Under the pieces are notes generated by a model, which was not told the origin of the DNA, searched no databases, and saw nothing but the letters and a program-made list of their open reading frames with translations. DNA of 41,410 bases from positions 1 through 41,410 of the IMG/VR virus record IMGVR_UViG_3300005529_000018. One strand, 5' to 3'. Positions 21,602 through 30,005 of this stretch are shown here, piece by piece (the first letter of the stretch is position 1; every line of letters starts with the position of its first letter). This stretch comes from a virus. A program made the position numbers and the translations under genes.

Positions 21602-22597
21602 TTAGCCGATGCTCGATTCCAACCGCAGGCGTCGGAAGTGGTTGATTGAGGCAGAAGTGTCAGGCGTAGTGACTACTCCATAGAAGAAGTTGTAAAACGC
21701 AGCCGCAGCAATCAGTCCAGCAACGTCGATTGAGTTGCCCTGATCATAGCGACGAACGGTTACAGAGAAATTCTTCTGATTGAGTTCAGTCCGGCCTAGG
21801 CTTGAAGAATACAGCGCACCCTTGCCAATAACATAGACGTTGTAGCTCGTCTTGCTAGTGGACTGCCAGTTGGCCTGAGAAGACACTGCGTTGGATTCGT
21901 AGAACTCCACTCCGCCAACAATTCCTACACGCGCACCCTTGATTCCCACCAAAGCGGGGTTTGCAGATGCAGTGTTGTCAGAGTATTTCTGGAGATCCGT
22001 GAAACCGGCAGCCGTGTTGTCGTTCACCAAGTCGTAAGAGTTCAACGAATTGATGATTCCGAACATATTGCCGTTGGCCTTGGGCTTTACGTCTTTGGAG
22101 CGGAGCTGCCAGTAGCACTTACGCGCTAACGCGGCAGTCATAAAGCTGCCATCATTAACGTCGATATTGGCGACAGCATCGCCGTTGGCTGCCGTGTCAT
22201 AAGCAACCATAGTGATGTTGTCAACAGAGAGGGCTCCGCGATAGCCCAGCAGGGCCGCGCCCTCAGCAACCACGTTGCTAATGGCCGTCAGTACGACTTT
22301 GTTGGAGAAGCTGACGTAATCGGCGTAGTTGGACAGGTTTAGAGTCTTCGTCTGTTGAGTAAGGGTCTGACCTGATGCCGGGGTACCTTCAGTGACCGCC
22401 GAAGTGTTGGCGCTCATTTTCAGGTAGTTAAAGATTTGCATGGCAACGCCAGACATATTTGGCATAACACGCAAATCGGTTGAAGGATAGAAGAAGAGGT
22501 TGCTATAAAGCGTATCCTCTGCCGTCTTGTTGTAATAGACGGTAGGATAACCAGCTAGACCTCCACTAACTACTGATGCTGCTGTGGGAAGTGCCAT
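21602..22597 (-). CDS. Major capsid protein, N4-gp56 type
   Basis: 331 codons. N-terminal TVYYNKTAEDTLYSNLFFYPSTDLRVMPNMSGVAMQIFNYLKM, SEGTPASGQTL-type turn (TEGTPASGQTLTQQT), NYADYVSFSNKVVLTAISNVV, ALSVDNITM, then a C-terminal half with GIKGARVGIVGGVEFYESNAV and YNVYVIGKGALYSSSLGRTEL. This order (a 'TEGxxP' loop, 'gqy..Y.s.sd...' strand, long spine helix, 'vyviGk.ay' strand) is the N4-gp56 family version of the HK97 fold. It forms the head shell and sits between scaffold and decoration candidates. Confidence 0.85.
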   Translation of the reverse strand: MALPTAASVVSGGLAGYPTVYYNKTAEDTLYSNLFFYPSTDLRVMPNMSGVAMQIFNYLKMSANTSAVTEGTPASGQTLTQQTKTLNLSNYADYVSFSNKVVLTAISNVVAEGAALLGYRGALSVDNITMVAYDTAANGDAVANIDVNDGSFMTAALARKCYWQLRSKDVKPKANGNMFGIINSLNSYDLVNDNTAAGFTDLQKYSDNTASANPALVGIKGARVGIVGGVEFYESNAVSSQANWQSTSKTSYNVYVIGKGALYSSSLGRTELNQKNFSVTVRRYDQGNSIDVAGLIAAAAFYNFFYGVVTTPDTSASINHFRRLRLESSIG

Positions 22598-22619
22598 TTG
22601 TATCCTCTAAAGGAAGAAG

Positions 22620-23567
22620 TTAACGAGCCCAAGAAGGCCGCTCTATTTGTCCGGCAAGCTGCTTGTTAGCAAGATCCCGGATTTGATCGAGTGACATCTT
22701 GTCGGCTTCGTCCTCAGAAGGCCCGACATTAACAGGCGCATTCGTTACTCTGCTGTGCGTGCTAATGGTCGAAGTCTTCTTCGTCCGCGTCTGCGCTGTT
22801 TCCACCTTGGGCTCAACAATCCGTTGAGGTTCCTTGGTTTCCTTAGTCGCGTCCGCGTTCGCTTCCTCGCTTTTGAGATGGAGCAATCCGCTTTGCTTCA
22901 ATTGCGAGTACGCCTTTGAAAGGTTTTCGGAAGTTACAGGGAGCCGGAGTTCGGCCAGCTTCATCCTTATCAGAGCGCCGTTCTTGTTCCCGGCTTCCCC
23001 CTGATCTTCGTAATCTGGGTGAGTGGCGATAAACGTATTTACCGCTTCATTGCTGCGCTGTGCAACGACAACCGCATCAGCCGCCTGCTTTGCCGTAACG
23101 AAGTCCTCAACTTCGTATCCGGTAAGCTCTTTCCACATCTTTCTGAGAGTTGCGAGAGGCTTTTTCTGGAGTTCCTGTGAATAGGTGTACTCCTCGTCTT
23201 CGCTAATCTCTTTAGGTTTAGGGGGCTCTGCGGAGCGAGCGCGGAAGTCTTTAAGCTCTGCCTCTTGCTGGCGAATCTTCTTCGTCGCATGAACTTGAGC
23301 ATCGGCAATTTTGTCTGCCAAGGCTTCTAAGGCTGCCTCGCGGCTCTCGCCTGTCGCTTCGTAAACCTGAACGCCAGAGCCGTCTTGCAAATCGACTTCC
23401 CGCCGAGCTACGAAGGTTTCTGGTTCATCGTCTTCAGCAGCTACAAATCTGCCGCTTTCATCGCGTGGCTGGGCTTTTGCTTCCGGTTCGGGCTCTGGAT
23501 CGTCCGCGAGCTTTTTAAGATCGTCCAGAGATAACTGTTCCATTTCTGCTTCAGTGTGCTTTGGCAT
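22620..23567 (-). CDS. Scaffolding protein
   Basis: 315 codons with GAGGATAA before the ATG. Highly charged and largely helical: KHTEAEMEQLSLDDLKKLADDPEPEPEAKAQP, EAALEALADKIADAQVHATKKIRQQEAELKDF, ISEDEEYTYSQELQKKPLATLRKMWKELTGYEVEDF, and a basic C-terminus (QIRDLANKQLAGQIERPSWAR). Low-complexity acidic Pro/Glu stretches and the place between portal and capsid are those of podovirus scaffolds, which guide procapsid assembly and bind the shell by a basic C-terminal helix. Confidence 0.75.
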   Translation of the reverse strand: MPKHTEAEMEQLSLDDLKKLADDPEPEPEAKAQPRDESGRFVAAEDDEPETFVARREVDLQDGSGVQVYEATGESREAALEALADKIADAQVHATKKIRQQEAELKDFRARSAEPPKPKEISEDEEYTYSQELQKKPLATLRKMWKELTGYEVEDFVTAKQAADAVVVAQRSNEAVNTFIATHPDYEDQGEAGNKNGALIRMKLAELRLPVTSENLSKAYSQLKQSGLLHLKSEEANADATKETKEPQRIVEPKVETAQTRTKKTSTISTHSRVTNAPVNVGPSEDEADKMSLDQIRDLANKQLAGQIERPSWAR

Positions 23568-23573
23568 TTATCC

Positions 23574-23846
23574 TCACATAACCACTTCTAAGAAATTCTC
23601 CGAACTATCGGCGCTCTTGGCTGCCTCGATTGCTCCGAGCCATTGAGCCCAGAACTTACGCGCTCCGCGTGCATCATGCCTAAAGGTCTTAGCCCTTTCC
23701 TCATCGTCCTCTTGCAAAGACTTCTGTTCGAGGTTATAGACAACTTCTTCGGCTAATTCCCGCATTACATTCCAGCTCTGATCCGCTGTAATCCTGATGA
23801 GCGCGGCCTTTATCGCCATGCGGTGAGCATCATTGCGAACTTCCAT
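23574..23846 (-). CDS. Small helical head-module protein, 90 aa
   Basis: ATG at 23846 with GGAGG upstream, overlapping the portal gene end by 17 bases. All-helical (NDAHRMAIKAALIRITADQSWNVMRELAEEVVYNLEQKSLQEDDEERAKTFRHDARGARKFWAQWLGAIEAAK). Its position between portal and scaffold fits a head-assembly accessory. No family name. Confidence 0.58.
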   Translation of the reverse strand: MEVRNDAHRMAIKAALIRITADQSWNVMRELAEEVVYNLEQKSLQEDDEERAKTFRHDARGARKFWAQWLGAIEAAKSADSSENFLEVVM

Positions 23847-25794
23847 TTGCCTCCAGTGTTGCTAAGCCTGCCGTCTCATGCTGTTTGACTACCGATTTCA
23901 GAACGGCTAATTGCCCCTGAGCTGCGGCTTTTTGGTCTATTGAATCGAGGTCTGCGGCGTGTTGATTCTGAATCTGTAACAATTTGCCTTGAGCGGCCTG
24001 CATTGCTTGATTCTGCTGCTGCATTCTCTGTAGATCGTCAGGAGTCATATCGACAAAGAACTGTTGAGTGTCCCAGCCCATCAGCTCGAACCATTCCTTA
24101 GTGAAGGTTGCGTAATCAAATTTTTTGCCCTGAATCTGTAACGACTGCTGAATTGCAGTGTTTTGCATAGCCTGGAGAATTATTGGGGCCATCTGGGCGG
24201 CAGCTTGCTTAACTGCAAGCTTTATGCCAGCAATAATGTCGATTTTTACATCGGCGTTGTAGATGTCGAGATGATCTCCAGAGAACGCCTTAGCATTCTC
24301 ATCGCTAAGAATTTCATCTATTTCGTCCTGCTGAAGGTTTTCGCAAATGTGAATTAGAAATGATTTCAATACATCGATGAAAATGAGGTTGAAGAACTGC
24401 TCCATGAAGTATTGGACGCGTTCGTTAATATCTCCCTGAAACGTCTGAACGCCTGAGCCTGTACGAAGTGCCTGAGTGGGCATCTGCGTACCACCCTCAG
24501 CTCCGATTCTTCGATAGGCTCTCTGTGAACTAGCTTCAAGGGCCGTCTCTGCGGTTCCCGAAACATCGGGAACCACGAGCGGCTTCAACTCGCTTTCCGT
24601 GGAGACTACGCGACCCGGCGCGATGCTAATGTTTTGCCCTGTACTCCCCAATCCCTTGACCTGCTGGAAGCTGGGATTGAGTAAGAGGGCAAGAGAGTCA
24701 ACCCAGGTATTTAAGACACCCTGCTGGAATCTCTGTTCGCCATTCAGAAGCGCAGGAACTCCAAACCCAAACAGGGAGTCAAGAATGTCGATAAACGCGC
24801 AGCCGTGAACACCTAGGCTTCCCGATTTGTTGACTTCATTGCGAATGACAATCTTGCGCTGTAGAGCGGTAATGATCCTGTCCCGCGTCCGATACTCGAT
24901 GAGTTCAAGCGGAGCATTCAGCGGGTCTTTAGATGTCGGTAATTTGTCGTCTTGCGCCTGATATTCTCGCGTCTGATTCAATTTGAGGGGCTGCATTGAA
25001 TCTTCCGCAGGTTCTTCTTTGTTGGCGAGAATGAATGCTAATTCTTCCCTAGACGGAACGTTTTTATAGGTGTCGTCATCGCGCATATCGTCCAGATCGT
25101 AGGCATTGATCTGGATGCGCTTGGCAATCCATCTTCCCGAGTTGGGGTCTTGGCAATTACACGAGGGGTCAAAGATAACATTGCGGAGATTGCCATTTTC
25201 GTAGGTAGGGCGCTGAACTATCTTTGCGCCATTCTTGCGCGCAATTTTTCCCTCCGCATCTCGAATGTATTTTCTCTGCTCAATCTCATCAACGGCCCAG
25301 CCGTCAAAGCCGCATCCAAAGCCGTAAGTCAGAATCGATTTTAGGGTGAGACGCGAACCTTCTTTGAAATTGCTAGCCTTAACAGCCCATCGCAGAAGGC
25401 TTTGCCAAGCTGAGGCAACCTCTGGCTTTGTATTGCCCTTAGGCGTAACCTCGAAAGGATCTTTACCGCTTCCCCATATTGACAGATATAGCTTTGGTAG
25501 AAGTTTTTCGATAGCCTCAAGAGCTACCGGGACACTAAGGGCAGAACGCGCCTTATCGGTATTCGGCCACGGACGAACCCTGACGTATCCCCTAATCAGA
25601 TCGTCGGCGTTCTCCATTCGAGTGACGAAGTTCTTGGCCTGCTCGAATCCGATACCAGAATCAATATCTGCTAACAGGATTCCGAGAGCTACTTCGTCGG
25701 TCCAAGGATCGGAGAACTCAACCTGTGATGGAAGGATTTGGGCTAATGCTTCGCCCGGTTGAATTGCCTCTGGCAGGTTCTCGAAACCAGGCAT
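23830..25794 (-). CDS. Portal protein
   Basis: 654 codons, ATG overlapping the terminase stop. It follows the podovirus portal plan: N-terminal ADDLIRGYVRVRPWPNTDKARSALSVPVALEAIEKLLPKLYLSIWGSGKDPFEVTPKG, a central clip/wing (FDGWAVDEIEQRKY, RNVIFDPSCNCQDPNSGRWIAKRIQINAYDLDDMRDD), a stem-type region (GAPALL-like GVPALLNGEQRFQQGVLNTWVDSLALLLNPSFQQVKG) and a C-terminal Gln-rich coiled tail (QRMQQQNQAMQAAQGKLLQIQNQHAADLDSIDQKAAAQGQLAVL), the barrel end. It forms the dodecameric DNA channel, docks terminase and tail adaptor. Confidence 0.85.
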   Translation of the reverse strand: MPGFENLPEAIQPGEALAQILPSQVEFSDPWTDEVALGILLADIDSGIGFEQAKNFVTRMENADDLIRGYVRVRPWPNTDKARSALSVPVALEAIEKLLPKLYLSIWGSGKDPFEVTPKGNTKPEVASAWQSLLRWAVKASNFKEGSRLTLKSILTYGFGCGFDGWAVDEIEQRKYIRDAEGKIARKNGAKIVQRPTYENGNLRNVIFDPSCNCQDPNSGRWIAKRIQINAYDLDDMRDDDTYKNVPSREELAFILANKEEPAEDSMQPLKLNQTREYQAQDDKLPTSKDPLNAPLELIEYRTRDRIITALQRKIVIRNEVNKSGSLGVHGCAFIDILDSLFGFGVPALLNGEQRFQQGVLNTWVDSLALLLNPSFQQVKGLGSTGQNISIAPGRVVSTESELKPLVVPDVSGTAETALEASSQRAYRRIGAEGGTQMPTQALRTGSGVQTFQGDINERVQYFMEQFFNLIFIDVLKSFLIHICENLQQDEIDEILSDENAKAFSGDHLDIYNADVKIDIIAGIKLAVKQAAAQMAPIILQAMQNTAIQQSLQIQGKKFDYATFTKEWFELMGWDTQQFFVDMTPDDLQRMQQQNQAMQAAQGKLLQIQNQHAADLDSIDQKAAAQGQLAVLKSVVKQHETAGLATLEANGSSQ

Positions 25795-27449
25795 CAGGCG
25801 AACTCTTCTCCCATCGTCTCATTTTGCGTCAGATATTCTTTTCCCATTGCGTCGAGAGTGGTTAAAGCTACGTCTCTATCTAAAATTTGCACGACTGGAT
25901 GAGCGGTACTAGGAATCATCGCTGGAGGAATGCTCAGATACTTGCTGGCGAAGACGTTACACATCAGAGCCATCGTGTCTGGATAGTCGTCATGCTGATG
26001 TTTTGAGCCTGTGTACTTCGTGCTCTGCTCTACTAGCTTGTCCCAATACTTCAGACCGACGAAGAACTTCAGACGACCGTTCTTTACATGCCCAGCCATT
26101 GCTTTAATGCGGATCATCTTCGCGTCTTTTTGGTTATTGACCTTGATATAGTCCAAGGGCAGGTTTATGCCCTTATCTCGGCATTCCAGACGCATGTACT
26201 CAACGAAATACTTTGCGGAAGCGGTTTCCTCGATGAGAATCTTCAGTGGCCTGCATTGGAGAGCGTAGGAAATGACGTTACTGGCGAGCTGAGGGATCGT
26301 CCACTTACCTCCATTCCCTCCAACTGCGTACATAACCCCTTTTCCGTCAGTTTTCCCGATGATTACAACCGAATCATCAGGCTCGGTGTCTCCTTCAGCC
26401 GCTAAGTCGATAAATAAGCAGGCTGGACTCAATGGAGGAGCTAGAGCTGGGATGATTGTGGCTCTCAGCATGTCGTCTTCAGTCAAAATCTGCTGGCTTT
26501 CCAGCATTGGCTGGTTCAAATACTGAGAAGCGAAGACTCCAGGGTTGTCTCTGAGTATTTGATTGAGGATTTCCGCTGTAAAGCCGTGAGCATTGCCGTC
26601 ATTTCCGATAGTTCGAGGGAATCTTACCGATCCATCATCCTTCCAGCAGGTTTTTATGCTGATTGCCCACTCACCACGGTCTTTCCCTTGCTCATCTCGG
26701 CTTCGCTTAATGATTACTTCGTACAAATCCCCAAAGGCATACCGAGTTCCAGAGACGAAACGAGGGCAACCGGGGTCAATTAGTGGGAAGCACATGTCGA
26801 AGTCTTCCTGAACATTCTTGAGAAGCGTTTTAGACCTGTAATTCTGATCGTTTACGAGGTCGTCAAAGATTCCGAGGTCAAAGTGCTGCCCGGTTTTGAC
26901 TGTTTTCGGGGAAGCAACCGTCATCGTTGCTTGAGCTAACTGTTTCCTTTGCCTTGCAGGGGTCACGAAGCTATCTTTTGTAAGCTGAAGGTTCTTTCTA
27001 GTGATCTTGTAGTCTTTTGCCGTGTCACTCCAAATACCGCAATACTCAGGAAAGAACTGAGTGAGCTTCGATTTGTGAGCCGTTCCGAGAAAATGACTCG
27101 CGACTTCGGCCAATCGCTCTCTTGTGGTCTTCTGGCTGCCCTGCATTATCAAGATTCTTATGTCGGGAAATACCAAAATGGCCTGAATCGCTACGACTAC
27201 CATTGCAGCCGTGGTCTTGAAGTGACCGCGAGGCCAGAGAATCATCACGTCTCGCTTAGGAAATTGCTGCGCCCACGGCTCGTTCTCTTTGAACTCTGGG
27301 TATTGCTCGAATAATTCAGCATGAGTCTCAGGAGAGAAGTCATATCCCAAAATGTCATTGGCGAGATACAGGCGATCCGTCTTCGCTCTGTGTCTTATGA
27401 CTGAATTTTTCCGCTTAGCTGCGCGGACTTCAGGATCTTTGTAAGGCAC
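25794..27449 (-). CDS. terL: Terminase large subunit
   Basis: 551 codons. ATPase: adenine-binding QFPKRDVMILW, Walker A WPRGHFKTT (residues 72-80), LIMQGSQKTTRERL strand, Walker B LGIFDD (192-197) and a coupling motif SGTRYAFGD (about 233-241). Nuclease: FIDLA with the first acid Asp348, DDSVVIIG, and a last acid in HQHDDYPDTMAL near residue 487. It cuts and pumps phage DNA into the head. The gene is followed by the portal with overlapping start and stop. No small terminase subunit is evident next to it. Confidence 0.93.
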   Translation of the reverse strand: MPYKDPEVRAAKRKNSVIRHRAKTDRLYLANDILGYDFSPETHAELFEQYPEFKENEPWAQQFPKRDVMILWPRGHFKTTAAMVVVAIQAILVFPDIRILIMQGSQKTTRERLAEVASHFLGTAHKSKLTQFFPEYCGIWSDTAKDYKITRKNLQLTKDSFVTPARQRKQLAQATMTVASPKTVKTGQHFDLGIFDDLVNDQNYRSKTLLKNVQEDFDMCFPLIDPGCPRFVSGTRYAFGDLYEVIIKRSRDEQGKDRGEWAISIKTCWKDDGSVRFPRTIGNDGNAHGFTAEILNQILRDNPGVFASQYLNQPMLESQQILTEDDMLRATIIPALAPPLSPACLFIDLAAEGDTEPDDSVVIIGKTDGKGVMYAVGGNGGKWTIPQLASNVISYALQCRPLKILIEETASAKYFVEYMRLECRDKGINLPLDYIKVNNQKDAKMIRIKAMAGHVKNGRLKFFVGLKYWDKLVEQSTKYTGSKHQHDDYPDTMALMCNVFASKYLSIPPAMIPSTAHPVVQILDRDVALTTLDAMGKEYLTQNETMGEEFA

Positions 27450-27790
27450 TATCGGTCTAGGTATTGAGCTGTGACGTTATATCCAGAGGCATTCGCGGAA
27501 GCCGTTGCAGTCCAAGCCGCATTTGCTTTCGATTGCTCTAGTGGCGGATCAAAGTAGAGCTGCAATGGAGTTGACGGAGCACTCGCAGCGTTTGGGTAGT
27601 TGATGACTAGCTGAGTTTTCCCTCCGTCGCTGATCGTGACTGTTCCCGCTACCGCGTTGGCTGTGGTGATTGTCAGGGATACGAGGTCACGATAACCCGC
27701 AGCGTTGCCAGAAGCCGCAAGGATGTTTACCGCTCCCGTACCAGATACGGCAGTTTGAGTTGCTGGAGCATATTGTGCGACTGTTGCCAT
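27449..27790 (-). CDS. Small beta-rich virion-type protein, 113 aa
   Basis: MATVAQYAPATQTAVSGTGAVNILAASGNAAGYRDLVSLTITTANAVAGTVTISDGGKTQLVINYPNAASAPSTPLQLYFDPPLEQSKANAAWTATASANASGYNVTAQYLDR. It has the look of a small Ig/jelly-roll head or tail protein (strands 'LVSLTITTANAV', 'GTVTISDGG', 'LQLYFDPPL', 'AWTATAS', 'YNVTAQYL'). Placed immediately before terminase and after the 67-aa protein. It does not resemble a small terminase. Confidence 0.58.
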   Translation of the reverse strand: MATVAQYAPATQTAVSGTGAVNILAASGNAAGYRDLVSLTITTANAVAGTVTISDGGKTQLVINYPNAASAPSTPLQLYFDPPLEQSKANAAWTATASANASGYNVTAQYLDR

Positions 27791-27993
27791 TACTTTTTCC
27801 CCATATGCGTAAGACCTTCTGCGCTTGCGGCCTCACGTCGAGTCTGAGGGTTCTTGCTATGTAGAGCAGCCTTTATTCGCGCCTGCCCTAACTTCTGGCC
27901 TTCAGGAACTCCGAGAGCACGATGCAATGCGCCCTTTCGGACCTTGAATGAGCCTTTCTTGCCTAATGAGACTGTCTCAGTTTTCTTTGCCAT
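27790..27993 (-). CDS. Conserved small basic phage protein, 67 aa
   Basis: MAKKTETVSLGKKGSFKVRKGALHRALGVPEGQKLGQARIKAALHSKNPQTRREAASAEGLTHMGKK. The GKKGSFKVRKGALHRALGVPEGQKL unit is one I know from many phage and prophage packaging modules without a set function. Strongly basic, likely DNA or portal contact. Stop and next start share a base. Confidence 0.65.
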   Translation of the reverse strand: MAKKTETVSLGKKGSFKVRKGALHRALGVPEGQKLGQARIKAALHSKNPQTRREAASAEGLTHMGKK

Positions 27994-28000
27994 ATGTCTC

Positions 28001-28300
28001 CTAAAATCCCACTCCCGTCATTCCAAGCTGAGGAATATCAAAGGCAGATGCGCCGCCAGCAGCAGAAGGAATACGAATCAAGTACGCATCCCAGCCTGCA
28101 CTGCCGGAATGCGTGAGGCTTCCTGATACGGTTCCAGTCGCTCCTGCGCTTACATTGTCCTTGTTGGCGGCAGCAACGACATCAAAATGATCCACAGAAT
28201 CAACTGCCGAACCCTGCGACGTGTAGCCTGTTGGCTGCGTAAAAGTATTAGTCGCTGAGGGTAGAGCCTTGAGCAACCTGAAGTCCGGTAACTGATGCAT
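28001..28300 (-). CDS. Structural-type protein continuing out of frame after the 278-codon gene
   Basis: An open frame gives ATNTFTQPTGYTSQGSAVDSVDHFDVVAAANKDNVSAGATGTVSGSLTHSGSAGWDAYLIRI, then AFDIPQLGMTGVGF, a beta-domain unlike random sequence. The first possible ATG (28300) lies inside the upstream gene and has no ribosome site; a TTG at 28276 is no better. The frame is +1 relative to the upstream gene, which ends VTGLQVAQGSTLSD at the overlap, a place where related beta proteins usually continue. Either a separately started gene, a frameshift product, or one gene broken by an indel. Confidence 0.5.
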   Translation of the reverse strand: MHQLPDFRLLKALPSATNTFTQPTGYTSQGSAVDSVDHFDVVAAANKDNVSAGATGTVSGSLTHSGSAGWDAYLIRIPSAAGGASAFDIPQLGMTGVGF

Positions 28301-29084
28301 CGAGGGCCAGAGAACCGGAAGTCCCAATATTCGCAGTGACAGTACCAGTTACGGTAGTAGTAGGGGCAGTTGTGACCTGGACCTTCAGGCCGTTGGTATT
28401 GTCTCCGGGGGCCGCGACCGCCCCGCCAGAAGCAGGGAGAGCGAGGCCGAACATCGTAAGGTTTTGTGTGCCTGCGCCTGTGTCATAGTCTGCTGTGACA
28501 TTTGACTGCTGATTGGTAAATGTTCCCGAGCCTGCATTCGCGGTGACTGTTCCGCTAACGGGTTGGGTTACTCCCGAATTATCGACTTTTACCGCTGTAG
28601 AGTTCGCGCCTGTATTAGCAAGTGTGACTGGAAGCGGATTGGAGCTGGAGACTCCAACCAGGTTTCCGCCAGAATTGAACCCTGTGTAGTCGGCATTCGA
28701 CGGTACTGCTGACCCGGTAGCACTCGCAGCAGCGTTTCCGCCCGATCCTCCAAAGGCTGTAATTTGATTCCCTGAGGCATCGACAATCGCCACGGTTGGA
28801 GCAACTTTGCTTCCGAGCGATAGCCCGGTGACTCCGGTGAGGTTTCCGCCTACATTGACGCCTTGATAGTCTGCATCCGCTGGGACGGCAGAGCCCGTTG
28901 CCCCTGCTGCCGGATTGGAGCCGCTTCCAGTGTTGACGGTCTTTACAAGCAGATTTCCGGCATTATCGAACTGGAAGGCAACTACATCTCCATCATTCAG
29001 GGAAGGAGTGACGGCATTGTACTCACCCGCACTGTAATTGACGGGATCGTCTATTGGAGTTGTAGGTCGCTTTTTGGTTGCCAT
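28248..29084 (-). CDS. Repetitive beta structural protein (tail/decoration type)
   Basis: 278 codons. Low-complexity with internal repeats: ATGSAVPADADYQGVNVGGNLTGV and ATGSAVPSNADYTGFNSGGNLVGV are about 45 residues apart and nearly the same. Then NPLPVTLANTGANSTAVKVDNSG, VSGTVTANAGSGTF, VTGTVTANIGTSGSLALDASVTGLQVAQG. Such 'SGTVTA' and 'GSAVPADADY' units are common in phage structural proteins. Position early in the late operon. See 28001-28300 for the abrupt end. Confidence 0.62.
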   Translation of the reverse strand: MATKKRPTTPIDDPVNYSAGEYNAVTPSLNDGDVVAFQFDNAGNLLVKTVNTGSGSNPAAGATGSAVPADADYQGVNVGGNLTGVTGLSLGSKVAPTVAIVDASGNQITAFGGSGGNAAASATGSAVPSNADYTGFNSGGNLVGVSSSNPLPVTLANTGANSTAVKVDNSGVTQPVSGTVTANAGSGTFTNQQSNVTADYDTGAGTQNLTMFGLALPASGGAVAAPGDNTNGLKVQVTTAPTTTVTGTVTANIGTSGSLALDASVTGLQVAQGSTLSD

Positions 29085-29290
29085 TAGCTACTGCGGAGAC
29101 GGCAGAAGTGACAATCTTTCTCAGCTTCAGGCTCGCCGTGATAATGAGTCACTGGCCTGCCGCACTTGCATTTGCCTATTGCCTTGACCTTAGGAATGGC
29201 CTGCTCGAATTGCTTGAGCCTTCGGACGATATACCAAACAGCCACGCCAACAAGCAGAGCGAAAGCTAAGAAGAAAAATGCTAGTTGCAT
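29084..29290 (-). CDS. Membrane-anchored zinc-ribbon protein, 68 aa
   Basis: MQLAFFFLAFALLVGVAVWYIVRRLKQFEQ: an N-terminal membrane helix. Then GKCKCGRPVTHYHGEPEAEKDCHFCRLR, a CxC...H...CxxC unit that would bind zinc. It lies between the methyltransferase and the beta repeat protein. Overlaps the methyltransferase 3' end by 10 bases. Role unknown. Confidence 0.6.
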   Translation of the reverse strand: MQLAFFFLAFALLVGVAVWYIVRRLKQFEQAIPKVKAIGKCKCGRPVTHYHGEPEAEKDCHFCRLRSS

Positions 29291-29829
29291 TGAATGACTA
29301 TTGCTCTCCCAGTCCCCTTATCTGAGTAGTGGAAGAAAAGCGTATGTTCTGGGAGGTAGGGACTAAGCAGGTTATTTTTGACTGTCCACTCATCCACGTC
29401 TTCAATGATGTAGAGGCTTTTAGGAGCCATCGACAATCGGAGCACTTCAAAGTATTTGAGCTGGTCTTGGGGGTCGTGGCTGCCGTCATCTACAACTAGA
29501 TCGAACTTCGGATAGGTGCAACCGTCATCTACGTGTTTTGTAACGATACGAGGAGGGTCAGACGCTTCGGCGACTGCACTGTGATCGTTGTCCACTCCGT
29601 AAATGGTTGCGTCCTGAAAATAGTCTCGCCACATGCGGAGACTCGCTCCAGCTTTATAGCCTTTGACGTGCGGCATTGCCTGTGGCGTTCCGATGCCGAT
29701 TTCGAGAACGTTTTTGACTTCATTGCGTCTACCCGACAATAGCAAATCGTAAAAAGGGGTGTAAACGCCTAGTTTGTCTGTTCGGTACTTGCTGGCGAAC
29801 TGGCAGAGTTCGCTTTGTCCTGCGCCCAT
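29281..29829 (-). CDS. SAM-dependent methyltransferase, TylF/macrocin O-methyltransferase-like
   Basis: 182 codons from the ATG at 29829. The leading ELCQFASKYRTDKLGVYTPFYDLLLSGRR, then motif I VLEIGIGTPQAMP, ASLRMWRDYFQDATIYGVDND (motif II with acidic Asp), FDLVVDDGSHDPQDQL (motif IV, metal-binding DDGSH) and LYIIEDVDEW. These are those of the TylF/CmcI-type sugar O-methyltransferases. The first 61 bases overlap the upstream gene in another frame; the N-terminal motif shows that both are real. Next to a glycosyltransferase, it may methylate the sugar that enzyme transfers. Confidence 0.8.
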   Translation of the reverse strand: MGAGQSELCQFASKYRTDKLGVYTPFYDLLLSGRRNEVKNVLEIGIGTPQAMPHVKGYKAGASLRMWRDYFQDATIYGVDNDHSAVAEASDPPRIVTKHVDDGCTYPKFDLVVDDGSHDPQDQLKYFEVLRLSMAPKSLYIIEDVDEWTVKNNLLSPYLPEHTLFFHYSDKGTGRAIVIQCN

Positions 29830-30005
29830 TTGTTCACATCTTCCGGCTTTACGCCTAGTTTTTCGCAAACGCAGGCAAGGCACATATCAATCTTCTGAAT
29901 TGCTACGGCCTGCGCCCTGATTACTCCTGCCTGCTCGTCATAGACCTTTTGGGCTTCTGCACGGCTTATAAAGCCATTCCAATAGCTAATATGCGTCTGA
30001 CTCAT
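29769..30005 (-). CDS. Small helical protein, 78 aa
   Basis: MSQTHISYWNGFISRAEAQKVYDEQAGVIRAQAVAIQKIDMCLACVCEKLGVKPEDVNKWAQDKANSASSPASTEQTN. Helical, with one CxxCxC cluster. ATGA-coupled to the glycosyltransferase gene and overlapping the methyltransferase by 61 bases. It may be an adaptor for one of them. Confidence 0.6.
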   Translation of the reverse strand: MSQTHISYWNGFISRAEAQKVYDEQAGVIRAQAVAIQKIDMCLACVCEKLGVKPEDVNKWAQDKANSASSPASTEQTN

